Shown here piece by piece: positions 26,481 through 33,390 of a DNA stretch of 64,000 nucleotides (the first letter of the stretch is position 1; each line of letters starts with the position of its first letter). The DNA is from Streptomyces griseoviridis (GTDB lineage Bacteria > Actinomycetota > Actinomycetes > Streptomycetales > Streptomycetaceae). The stretch covers positions 744,001-808,000 of the forward strand of contig NZ_CP029078.1 in NCBI RefSeq assembly GCF_005222485.1, read 5' to 3'. The notes under the pieces were generated by a model. The model made no database searches. It had not been told where the DNA came from and was given only the letters and a program-made list of their open reading frames with translations. The position numbers were made by a program, and so were the translations under genes.

Positions 26481-28529
26481 TCAGGAGCTGTGCACCGTGA
26501 CCTCGTTGAGCGAGTAGCCCCAGGCGGTGCCGCGTTGGAGGCCGTGGACGCGGAGGTAGCGGGCCGGTGTGCCGGTGAAGCGGGCGGTGTCGAGGCCGCC
26601 GTCACCGGTGGTGGTGGACCAGGCGGTCGACCAGTTCACGCCGTCGGTGGAGAGTTCGACGCGGTAGCTCCTGCCGTAGGCGCGCTCCCAGTCGAGGGTG
26701 ACCCGTGCGACGCGGTGGGTGGAGCCGAGGTCGACCTGCCACCACTGGTCGTCGCTCCAGTCGCTGGCCCAGCGGGTGGCCCGGTCGCCGTCCACCGCGC
26801 GCCCCGCCCGGTAGCTGGTGAAGGGGTTGGACTCCGTCGAACTGGCCGTCGCCGCGGCCCCCTTGGCGAGATCGACCGCCGCCCGATGGCCCTCGGTCGA
26901 TCCCCAGGTGCCGAGGTAGGACTCCGCGCCCCGGAAGAGGTCGTCCACCACGCCCTGGCCGCCGACCCGCCGGATGTCCTCGATCCAGTCCGGGATCATG
27001 CCGACGTGGGCGGCGCCGTCGGTGTTGAGGTCGAAGGTGCGCTGCCCGGAGGTCTGCCGGTCGACGACCGAGCCGCCGTCGGCGCTCCGGAACGGGTAGA
27101 CGACCCGGTCGGCGGCGTCGGCGCCGCGCGGGGCGGGGTGGTCGCCGATGCCGTTGAAGTCGGTGCCGAAGCCGTATCCGACGCCGTACGCGGTGCGCAG
27201 CGCCCGCGTGCGGGCGGCCTCGGCGGTGAACGCCTCGGAGCCGTGCATGTACTGGGCGACGAACCCGCCCAGGGAGTAGACCCGTTCGGTCCAGTTCAGG
27301 TCCATCCAGCTGTGCGAGGAGAGCACGCCGGGATAGGACGCGGCCTCGAAGATGTCGAGCGCCTGGCCGGTCGCCTTCACGCTCATGTGGTCGACCTCCA
27401 GCATCATCTTGCGCTGCATCATGCCGCGTACGGCGTACTCGCCGAGGTCGGTCAGCCCGCGCACATTGCACCGCGCGCCGCTGTCGTAGGCGGGGACGCG
27501 CACGCCGGCCGGCAGGTCGCCCTCCGCCGCGGAGGCCGCGGTGCCGATCGGGTTGTCGGCCTGCGGGCCCTTGCACGTCTCGGTCTGCCAGAAGGTGCCC
27601 GTGGACAGGAACTGCCCGACGTTGATGGCGGTGCCGAGGCCGCCCTCGTCGAAGCGGACGCCGCAGAGCGCGTTGTCGAACTTGTGGCACAGGAACATGC
27701 TGCGCACGCCGAGCGCGTACAGCTCGTCGAGGCCCTTGTCGATGTCGGCCTTGCCGCACTGCGCGATGTCGAGGATCTGCTTGCAGCCGAACGGCTCGGA
27801 GGTCTCGACGCCGAGGACGACGGCCAACTTGCCCTGTTCGACGACCTGTCGGGCCTGCGCGCTGTCGGTGACGATCCGGAACCAGCCCTTGCCCGGACCG
27901 CCGTACTGGGTGTCGATGAACGCCTGGAGGTCGTAGGTCAGCCGGGCCTGGAGCCGGATGGACGTCATCTCGTCACAGCTGCGGACCTTGAACGGATAGA
28001 CCGAGCAGATCATGCCGTTGGTGACGAGGTCGTTGACGAGCACCCGCTGCCCGCCGCGCCAGGCCCGCTCCACCCAGGCGTAGTAGTTGGCCTGGTGGGT
28101 CATGGAGTCGTAGGCGGGCCAGTCCTTGAAGGTCGGCCAGCCGGTCGGGTCGTGCTTGCCGTCGCCGCCGTGGGTGATGTAGTCGAAGAGGGCGAGCGAG
28201 CCGTCCGGATAGTGCTCGGGACAGTCGGCGAGCGCGTCGGCGACCCCGGCGGCGGAGAACACCTTGCCGCAGATCAGCCGCCCGCCGAAGGCCTCGTTGG
28301 AGAAGAGGTGGTTGTGCGCGTCGACGAACCCGCGCACCTCGCCCCGCGCGTCGGTCCCGGTGAAGGGTTCACCGGTGACGCCGGTCCGCACATCGGCCTC
28401 GGCCCTGGCGACCGGCTCCCACCAGTCGCTCCCGGCGGCCGAACTGGGCGTGGGCGCGATGGCGACGGTCAGCAGCAGAAGCAGCAGGGAGACGAGCGTG
28501 ACGTGCCTGATACGCCGGCGTCGAGCCAT
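26481..28529 (-). CDS. secreted M19-like peptidase (amidohydrolase fold) with discoidin domain
   Basis: A 682-residue exported protein. Residues 1-32 are a signal peptide. The central 500 residues are a metallo-amidohydrolase barrel related to membrane dipeptidases: HxH-type VDAHNHLF, then LGVETSEPFG (bridging acid), EVDHMS, VLSSHSWMD and GTDFNGIGDHP as later metal ligands. Eight or more cysteines (GRLICGK, CSVYPFKVRSC, FGCKQILDIAQC) suggest disulfides. Residues 555-682 are an F5/8 type C/discoidin (CBM32-like) domain (ASSTESNPFTSYRAGRAVDGD; WWQVDLGSTHRVARV). It probably docks on a glycan surface. It is clearly longer than canonical dipeptidases (about 400 residues). GGGGA precedes the ATG. 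Substrate unknown. Confidence 0.82.
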   Translation of the reverse strand: MARRRRIRHVTLVSLLLLLLTVAIAPTPSSAAGSDWWEPVARAEADVRTGVTGEPFTGTDARGEVRGFVDAHNHLFSNEAFGGRLICGKVFSAAGVADALADCPEHYPDGSLALFDYITHGGDGKHDPTGWPTFKDWPAYDSMTHQANYYAWVERAWRGGQRVLVNDLVTNGMICSVYPFKVRSCDEMTSIRLQARLTYDLQAFIDTQYGGPGKGWFRIVTDSAQARQVVEQGKLAVVLGVETSEPFGCKQILDIAQCGKADIDKGLDELYALGVRSMFLCHKFDNALCGVRFDEGGLGTAINVGQFLSTGTFWQTETCKGPQADNPIGTAASAAEGDLPAGVRVPAYDSGARCNVRGLTDLGEYAVRGMMQRKMMLEVDHMSVKATGQALDIFEAASYPGVLSSHSWMDLNWTERVYSLGGFVAQYMHGSEAFTAEAARTRALRTAYGVGYGFGTDFNGIGDHPAPRGADAADRVVYPFRSADGGSVVDRQTSGQRTFDLNTDGAAHVGMIPDWIEDIRRVGGQGVVDDLFRGAESYLGTWGSTEGHRAAVDLAKGAAATASSTESNPFTSYRAGRAVDGDRATRWASDWSDDQWWQVDLGSTHRVARVTLDWERAYGRSYRVELSTDGVNWSTAWSTTTGDGGLDTARFTGTPARYLRVHGLQRGTAWGYSLNEVTVHSS

Positions 28530-28669
28530 GGTGAGTCCCCACGTCCATGTCATCTTGTCATGACTAGTGCAAGTTACCGACGAGGATCGCCAGAAGGTAA
28601 GAGCGAGTCAAGAGCGGGGGCGCACGGCGTGCCGACCGGGGATGACGACCGCGGGTAGATCAACCCCCG

Positions 28670-30217
28670 TCAGACTGCGACGAGTTGCCGCATGACGGCG
28701 ACCGGCAGAACCGGATTGGCGGCGACCGCCTCCCGCACGGAGGCGTCGCCGTCGGCGAGCAGCTCGCCGAGGGCGTTGACGGGGAGGGCGGCACGCGCCG
28801 CCGCGACGCGTCGGCCGTCCAGGTCGGTGAGGCAGGGGAGCAGGACCGGGGCCGTGGCGTGCGGATGGCGGGCGATCACACGCAACACCTTGGGCGCCGG
28901 GGGGCGGTGCGCGGCCAGCGACAGCAACAGGGCCGGGGACGCACCGGGGTTCTCCGCCACCTTCACGACGACCCGCACGCCGTGCCGCTCCACCATCGCC
29001 GTCAACTGCTGCTCCCCGAGGCCCGGATGAGGGGCGACGGCGTTGACCACCTTGGCGTCGGGATCCCGGGCCAGCGCGTCCCGGACGTCGTCGGGCAGAT
29101 CGCGCCGCCGGGCCACCAGCATCCGCACTCCCGGGTGCGCAGAGGCGGCGAGGGCGGTGATCTCGGCGCGCGTGGCGGAGTCGAGACAGGGCAGCGGAGA
29201 CCGGCCCTGGCCGCGCAGCCCCGCCAGCCGGGGCAGCAGGTCGAGGGGCAGGCAGGGGTGGCGGGCGAGCCGGCCCAGCACCTCGGGGTCGGGGTCGGCG
29301 GCCAGGGAGCGGATCAGCCGCGCGTCGATCCCGGGGTTGTCGGCGAGGTCCGCCCGCACCCGCGGGTCAGGGTCCCGGGCCAGCAATTCGTAAGCCGGGC
29401 GCGGCAGATCGGGGCGAGATGCCAGGTGGCGGCGGAGCAGCGCGCAGGGGGTGCCGGCGAACCGGGCGGCGACATCGGCGGGGGTCGCCGGGTTGCGCAG
29501 GGCCTGCTCGTGGATGTGCCGCTCGGCGGTCCGGTGACGGCCGTCGCACTCGGTGTCCGGGAGGAAGACCTCCGTGCCGTCGCAGAACGGGCATAACCGT
29601 GCCGGGGGTTGCGGCCCGCCGGCCAGCAGGGCGGCCAGGGTGGCGGGCGGGGTCGCCTCGTTGGCCGCGACCGAGCGGCGGACATCGGTGTGCGGATGGG
29701 CCGCGAGCCCCGCGAGGAGCTCCGGTGAGCAGGTCCAGACTGCGAGTTCCGCGACGACGGCCGCCGCCGGGTCCGTGGCGAGTCGGCGCACCACGTCGGG
29801 CGGGAGCCCGGGACAGGCCGCCAGCCGCTCGCGGTGCTCCACGGAGGGTGCGCCGACGAGCAGCCGGGCCCAGCTCCGACGGTCGGCGTCGCCGGGGAGG
29901 CGGGGGCGCTCGGGACGGTCGGCGTCGTCAGGAGACCGGGGCCCCTCCGCGCACCCCGTGTCCCTCTCCAGCAGGGCGAGGGTGAGGCGGGGGCGGGCCA
30001 TGGGGTCGGGGTCGGCGGTGATCAGCAGCGATCGGCGGGCGAGCCGGACGGCCGCGTCCTCACAGCGGGAGGCGAGCGCGGCCGTCTGCGCGCTGCTGAG
30101 GTCCGGGCGCTGGGCGAGCCGGTCGGCGAGGTCCGCGTCCGCCCCGGCGATCAGGCGGTCGGCCACCTCGGCCGGCAGCGCGGGGTTGGCCGCCAGCCCG
30201 TACAGAACGTCGTTCAC
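28670..30217 (-). CDS. leucine-rich-repeat-variant (LRV) protein
   Basis: A 515-residue protein built from repeated helical units of about 24 residues with the theme 'A-x-x-P-x-L-P-x-x-V/L-x-x-L-A-x-D-P-D-x-x-V-R' (for example ARDPDPRVRADLADNPGIDARLI, LAADPDPEVLGRLARHPCLPLDLL, LARDPDAKVVNAVAPHPGLGEQQL). This is the LRV/HEAT-like solenoid common in Streptomyces, used for protein binding. A non-repeat insert near residue 210 contains CPFCDG and a nearby TECDGRH, perhaps a small zinc site. There is no signal peptide, so it is cytoplasmic. The GTG at 30217 begins the first repeat. No partner is evident. Confidence 0.8.
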   Translation of the reverse strand: MNDVLYGLAANPALPAEVADRLIAGADADLADRLAQRPDLSSAQTAALASRCEDAAVRLARRSLLITADPDPMARPRLTLALLERDTGCAEGPRSPDDADRPERPRLPGDADRRSWARLLVGAPSVEHRERLAACPGLPPDVVRRLATDPAAAVVAELAVWTCSPELLAGLAAHPHTDVRRSVAANEATPPATLAALLAGGPQPPARLCPFCDGTEVFLPDTECDGRHRTAERHIHEQALRNPATPADVAARFAGTPCALLRRHLASRPDLPRPAYELLARDPDPRVRADLADNPGIDARLIRSLAADPDPEVLGRLARHPCLPLDLLPRLAGLRGQGRSPLPCLDSATRAEITALAASAHPGVRMLVARRRDLPDDVRDALARDPDAKVVNAVAPHPGLGEQQLTAMVERHGVRVVVKVAENPGASPALLLSLAAHRPPAPKVLRVIARHPHATAPVLLPCLTDLDGRRVAAARAALPVNALGELLADGDASVREAVAANPVLPVAVMRQLVAV

Positions 30218-30391
30218 GGGATCATCGTGGCGCAGACACCGCCGGCGGGCCTCTTGTTTTCCGCCGAGGCGCGCACCGCACCCGGGAAGTGCGAACCACG
30301 CCGAAGGGTGAGCATCCGCCGACCGCGCCCCGCGCTACAACCACCGGCCCGCTGCCCCGCCGCCCCACCCCAGCTCCCCCGCACCGGAGTT

Positions 30392-30406
30392 GTACACCTG
30401 CTGTAC
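30392..30406. promoter_or_regulatory. short dyad upstream of 30472 gene
   Basis: GTACACCTGCTGTAC has 5-bp inverted arms and a 5-nt centre, 65 nt before the next start. It could be an operator; no regulator is adjacent. Confidence 0.25.
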
Positions 30407-30471
30407 TGTGCCCCGCCCGGCCACCCCTCTCTTCACCCCCGGCCACCCCTCTCCCCTCCGGAGGCTCCCTC

Positions 30472-30927
30472 ATGTCGCCCCGTCTGTCCGTTCGTTCCGG
30501 TTTCGCTCCTGACGCGCCGGGCGACGCCGTCGTCGTTCTCGTCGTCGATCCGGACGGCGCTCCCGGGGAGCGGGCGGTGGCCCTGCTCAGCGGGTACTGC
30601 TACGAGGGGGACGGCGCGGTCCATCTCGTGCGGACCGACGGGTGGGCCGAGCGGGAGGTGGACGGGGAGTCGCTGCGGCTGGCGGTCGCCGTGTATCCCG
30701 TCGCCTTGGCTCACGTGGGCGTGGAGGCGGGTGAGTTCGCCGAGCGGTCGGCTGTCGATCCGGAGGCCGTGATCGTGCTGCGGGCGCGGACGGCGCTGCC
30801 CTCGGCGCCGGTCGGTCGCCTCTCGGACGCCACGGCCGTGTTCTCGGCCGCTCCGGAGGTCTCCGTCGACGAGCTGCTCGCCTCGGACGACTGGCCGATG
30901 GTGCTGGCGCCCCCGCCCGGGGACTGA
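30472..30927 (+). CDS. hypothetical protein
   Basis: A 151-residue acidic soluble protein that I do not recognise. GGAGG lies 7 nt before the ATG, and codon use is typical of the replicon, so it is a real gene. The sequence alternates strands and short helices (VVVLVVDPDGAPGERAVALLSGYCYEG; LRLAVAVYPVALAHVGVE) and ends in an acidic tail (ELLASDDWPMVLAPPPGD). No signal peptide, membrane segment or catalytic motif. The hairpin 20 nt downstream may terminate it, though that hairpin pairs slightly better when read on the other strand. Confidence 0.65.
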   Translation: MSPRLSVRSGFAPDAPGDAVVVLVVDPDGAPGERAVALLSGYCYEGDGAVHLVRTDGWAEREVDGESLRLAVAVYPVALAHVGVEAGEFAERSAVDPEAVIVLRARTALPSAPVGRLSDATAVFSAAPEVSVDELLASDDWPMVLAPPPGD

Positions 30928-30946
30928 ACCCGGCCCGGACGTCAGC

Positions 30947-30980
30947 GGGCCCCGGGAGCGGTATCCAGCTCCCAGGGCCC
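30947..30980 (-). terminator. terminator hairpin ending the permuted tRNA-like transcript
   Basis: Two arms of 13 nt (30947-30959 with 30968-30980) pair around an 8-nt loop. On the leftward strand the central pair is G-U, on the rightward strand C-A, so it folds better as the end of the leftward RNA unit, 51 nt past the second tRNA-like element. It may also serve the convergent gene ending at 30927. Confidence 0.65.
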
Positions 30981-31030
30981 AGAGGTGCCACCCACTTGCG
31001 CACACCGGCGGCGTTTAAGGCCGTGGATCA

Positions 31031-31111
31031 TTCTGAGGTCGACGCGTTCTACCTTTGAACTACCGCGCCATGAGAGAGGCACAGGAGGGACTTGAACCCC
31101 CATTCGTCGAC
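31031..31111 (-). tRNA. circularly permuted tRNA-like element 2 (3' half first; anticodon position CAG)
   Basis: Read leftward, the 3' half comes first: anticodon-stem strand GTCGACG (31111-31105), AAT, T stem GGGGG (31101-31097), T loop TTCAAGT, CCCTC, then acceptor strand CTGTGCC (31084-31078) and T77. After a 7-nt linker comes the 5' half: acceptor GGCGCGG (31069-31063), TA, D arm GTTC-AAAGGTA-GAAC, G, anticodon strand CGTCGAC (31044-31038) and loop CTCAGAA (31037-31031). Acceptor strands pair 7/7 (two G-U), D stem 4/4, anticodon stem 7/7, T stem 4 Watson-Crick plus one G-U. D-loop GG, T33-equivalent and TTC are present. Flanks beyond the open anticodon end also pair (31019-31023 with 31121-31125). 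Confidence 0.72.
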
Positions 31112-31175
31112 GATCGTCCGCGGCCGGGCGATCCGGCGTTCGGTGGCGAATGCTGAGACTTGAGCGAGAATCTGA

Positions 31176-31260
31176 GATTCAGGGGGCCGCCTCTACCGAT
31201 TGGGCCACCCCGGCACGTGTGCCGGGGGAGGGATTCGAACCCCCACCTGCCACCCCTGGT
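31176..31260 (-). tRNA. circularly permuted tRNA-like element 1 (3' half first; anticodon position GAA)
   Basis: Read leftward, the 3' half comes first: anticodon-stem strand GGGGT (31256-31252), a 7-nt variable loop, T stem GGGGG (31244-31240), T loop TTCGAAT, CCCTC, acceptor strand CCCCGGC (31227-31221), A. A 5-nt linker leads into the 5' half: acceptor GCCGGGG (31214-31208), TG, D arm GCCC-AATCGGTAG-AGGC, G, anticodon strand GCCCC (31187-31183), loop CTGAATC (31182-31176). Acceptor pairs 7/7, D stem 3/4, anticodon stem 5/5 (one G-U). The GAA sits at 31180-31178. TCAGATTC (31175-31168) pairs 7 of 8 with GAAGCTGA (31267-31260) beyond the open anticodon end. Whether it is ligated, charged or translated is unknown. 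Confidence 0.72.
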
Positions 31261-31330
31261 CAGCTTCGACTTCAGTGTCAGCTTGCGCTCATCGCGCCAC
31301 CCCCCGCTCGCACGAGGGGCGTTCAAGGGG

Positions 31331-32062
31331 CTACCTGAACAGGTAGCCGAACACGGCGTCACCCACCCGCTGGTCGGTGACCTCGGCGCCGTTGGCCTCC
31401 TCGCGGGCGTACTTGACGGCCTGCTGGAGCCTCTCGACCCGGTCGAGCAGCTCGTTGACCCGGCGGGCGGGCAGCGCGCCGGAGAACTTGACCGTGGTCC
31501 AGTAGCCCACGGGCACGTCCTCGTAGTACACCTCGACCTGCGCCGGGTGCTTCTCGGTGGCCTCCGCCTTCACGTGGTTGCGGGGCACCTTCTTGGTGCG
31601 GATGGTCCGCACCGGCTCCGTCTTCCAGGCGTCCGTCGACGGGTCGAGCGCCCACGACTCGGAGGCGTCGAGCACCGGCAGCTTCCGCACGAACGTGTGC
31701 AGATCGGTGAGTTGCTTCTCCAGGAAGAGGAGGTAGGGCACGGGGACGTCGGCGAGCAGCACGGTGCCGTCGACCACCACGTCGGCCGCGGCGGTGCGGT
31801 TGGCCCAGTCCTTCGTCGCCGTCACGTCGAACAGCCGGGTGAGGGTGGAGGCCGTGGCTCGCAGCACGTCCTCGGCCATGACCTGAACACGCGTGGACTC
31901 GGGCGGGAGTTGCTCGCCCTCCTCGTCCTTCGGCTGGTAGGTGCGGGAGATCCCGGCGAGCAACGCGGGCTTCTGCACGTCGTGGTGAGCCTGCGTCAGC
32001 TCCTGGAGCGACTTCGACTTGACGCCTTTTTCGACGGCGATGATCTGATTGAGCTTGGGCAC
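31331..32062 (-). CDS. conserved protein of unknown function linked to permuted tRNA-like RNAs
   Basis: A 243-residue soluble protein starting at GTG 32062. It opens LNQIIAVEKGVKSKSLQELTQAHHDVQKPALLAG and contains VVVDGTVLLADVPVPYLLFLEKQLTDL, a basic stretch TIRTKKVPRNHVKAEATEKH and the C-terminal helix LDRVERLQQAVKYAREEANG. I recall similar proteins as an uncharacterised, widely scattered family but know no function. There is no signal, membrane segment or nuclease/ligase motif that I can identify. A -10/-35 pair places transcription start at the GTG, so it is leaderless. The two permuted tRNA-like elements follow 70 nt after its stop on the same strand, then a terminator, so protein and RNAs are probably one transcript; an RNA-binding or RNA-processing role is inference. 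Confidence 0.75.
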   Translation of the reverse strand: MPKLNQIIAVEKGVKSKSLQELTQAHHDVQKPALLAGISRTYQPKDEEGEQLPPESTRVQVMAEDVLRATASTLTRLFDVTATKDWANRTAAADVVVDGTVLLADVPVPYLLFLEKQLTDLHTFVRKLPVLDASESWALDPSTDAWKTEPVRTIRTKKVPRNHVKAEATEKHPAQVEVYYEDVPVGYWTTVKFSGALPARRVNELLDRVERLQQAVKYAREEANGAEVTDQRVGDAVFGYLFR

Positions 32063-32068
32063 CCGAGG

Positions 32069-32097
32069 AAGCTACCAAGCCCGTACCTCCCACGTCA
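32069..32097 (-). promoter_or_regulatory. promoter of the 31331-32062 gene and tRNA-like RNAs
   Basis: On the leftward strand TGACGT (32097-32092) is followed after 17 nt by TAGCTT (32074-32069), and 6 nt later by the GTG start. This fits a sigma-70-type promoter producing a leaderless mRNA; there is no ribosome binding site. Confidence 0.5.
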
Positions 32098-32164
32098 CCC
32101 GTATTTTCCGCTGGTAGCACCGCCCCACCGGCGCCCCGCGGAGCGCCGGCCCTACCCTGGGCCG

Positions 32165-32770
32165 GTGACCGCACCGCACCCCGACACCGACTTCACGCTG
32201 CTCCTGCACGCCTACGGCACCGCGGCCGACACCCCGGCCCGGCTGCGCGACCTCGTCTCGCGGGACGAGCGGGCCCGCGCGCGGGCGCTCCTCCACCTCG
32301 ACTCCGCGATCGTGCACCAGGGCACGCCGTGGACCGCGACCGGCCCGGTGGCCGCCCACGTCTGCGCCCTCGTCGGCCGGGACGCGCTGCCCGACGACCG
32401 GACCCTGACCGGTGTCCTCGCCTTCCTCCACGACGTCGCGCAGGCGGCCGTGCTCGTCGCCGACGACCTGGACGGCCTCGCCCACCCCGCGGGACGCGAC
32501 GTCGACGCCGAGGTGGCGGCCCTGCTGAACGGCCCCGACCCGGAGGAGGGGCACGATCTGATCTACGAGGACGCCGAGTTGGCGGACGCCGTGATGGCCC
32601 GCGCGGTGCTGTCCTGCCGCGAGGTCCTGCCCGCCGTCGCGGCGTCCGCCGCCCACGCGCTGACCCACCCGGACGACCAGGTCCGCGCGGCGGCCGAGGA
32701 GACCGCCGCCATGGCGCGCGAGGCGACCGACCTCGTCGCGGCGCAGAGGGCGAACACCCGTTGCGCGTAA
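32165..32770 (+). CDS. HEAT-like helical protein
   Basis: A 201-residue all-helical cytoplasmic protein (FTLLLHAYGTAADTPARLRDLVSRDERARARALLHLDSAIVHQG; AGRDVDAEVAALLNGPD; AHALTHPDDQVRAAAEETAAMAREATDLV). The pattern of short helices with VRAAA-type repeats suggests a small HEAT-like repeat protein for protein-protein contact; no enzyme motif. GTG 32165 lies 6 nt after TACCCT (32153-32158), so it is probably leaderless. It diverges from the gene at 31331-32062 across about 100 nt. Role unknown. Confidence 0.72.
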   Translation: MTAPHPDTDFTLLLHAYGTAADTPARLRDLVSRDERARARALLHLDSAIVHQGTPWTATGPVAAHVCALVGRDALPDDRTLTGVLAFLHDVAQAAVLVADDLDGLAHPAGRDVDAEVAALLNGPDPEEGHDLIYEDAELADAVMARAVLSCREVLPAVAASAAHALTHPDDQVRAAAEETAAMAREATDLVAAQRANTRCA

Positions 32771-32821
32771 GGGACTTGCTCCCGCCGGGCCGTCACCCGT
32801 CCCCGCCGCTCACCGCCCGTG

Positions 32822-33301
32822 TCACTCGGTGCCGGGTGCCTCGAACCAGGCCGGTTCGTCGGACAGCGCCTGCTTGATGCGGAAGCGGTGGAAGTCCGCC
32901 AGCTCGGGCAGCTCGTCGAGCGCGAACCAGGCGACGGCCAGCGACTCGTCGTCGTTGACCCTGGCCTCCCCCGAGACGGCCCGGCACCGGAAGCACAGAT
33001 CCATGAACTGGCAGCGGTCGCCGTTGGGGAAGGTGACCTCGCGCCCGGACCTGACGGTGATCAGCCGCTCGACGTCGACCACCACGCCCGTCTCCTCCTC
33101 CACCTCCCGCGCGATGGCCGTCGCGGGCTGCTCGCCGGGGTCCGGGATGCCGGAGATCAGCGCCCAGCGGTGGTTGTCCGCGCGCTGCCCGAGCAGCACC
33201 CTGCCCTCGTCGTCGAAGACGACGGCGCTCACCCCGGGCAGCCAGAGCAGCTCGTGGCCCGCGAAGGCCCGGATCTCACGGATGAAGTCAGGAGTAGCCA
33301 T
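32822..33301 (-). CDS. Nudix hydrolase
   Basis: A 159-residue Nudix-fold pyrophosphohydrolase. The Nudix box is complete: GIPDPGEQPATAIAREVEEETGV, with the REVEEETG metal-binding helix. The preceding strand VVFDDEGRVLLGQRADNHRWALISG and the later FMDLCFRCRAVSGEA are typical of NUDIX proteins acting on nucleotide diphosphate derivatives in the cytoplasm. It begins at ATG 33301 and stands alone between a HEAT-like gene and Lnt. Substrate cannot be predicted. Confidence 0.9.
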   Translation of the reverse strand: MATPDFIREIRAFAGHELLWLPGVSAVVFDDEGRVLLGQRADNHRWALISGIPDPGEQPATAIAREVEEETGVVVDVERLITVRSGREVTFPNGDRCQFMDLCFRCRAVSGEARVNDDESLAVAWFALDELPELADFHRFRIKQALSDEPAWFEAPGTE

Positions 33302-33390
33302 GGCCCGACCCTAACCGTGCCGATCACGGCCCTCCCACGGGACGCGGACCGCGTCGCACGGCCAGGAGCGCCCCGGGGCGTGCCGTCGCC

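Noticed and set aside
31214..31227. Simple terminator formed by CCCCGGCACACGTGCCGGGG
   Set aside because: The hairpin is perfect, but its arms are the acceptor strands of the first permuted tRNA-like element, and transcription appears to continue to the second element and the hairpin at 30947-30980.
30990..31310. Three conventional tandem tRNAs or pseudo-tRNAs
   Set aside because: In normal order the middle element would pair GCCGGGG with CTGTGCC, with only about half of the positions matching, across an over-long 130-nt body; the last 5' half has no T arm after it. The first can form a 6/7 acceptor with GCGGGGG (31307-31301) and a GCGC D stem, but has no D-loop GG and no proper anticodon arm. 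The permuted order pairs almost completely.
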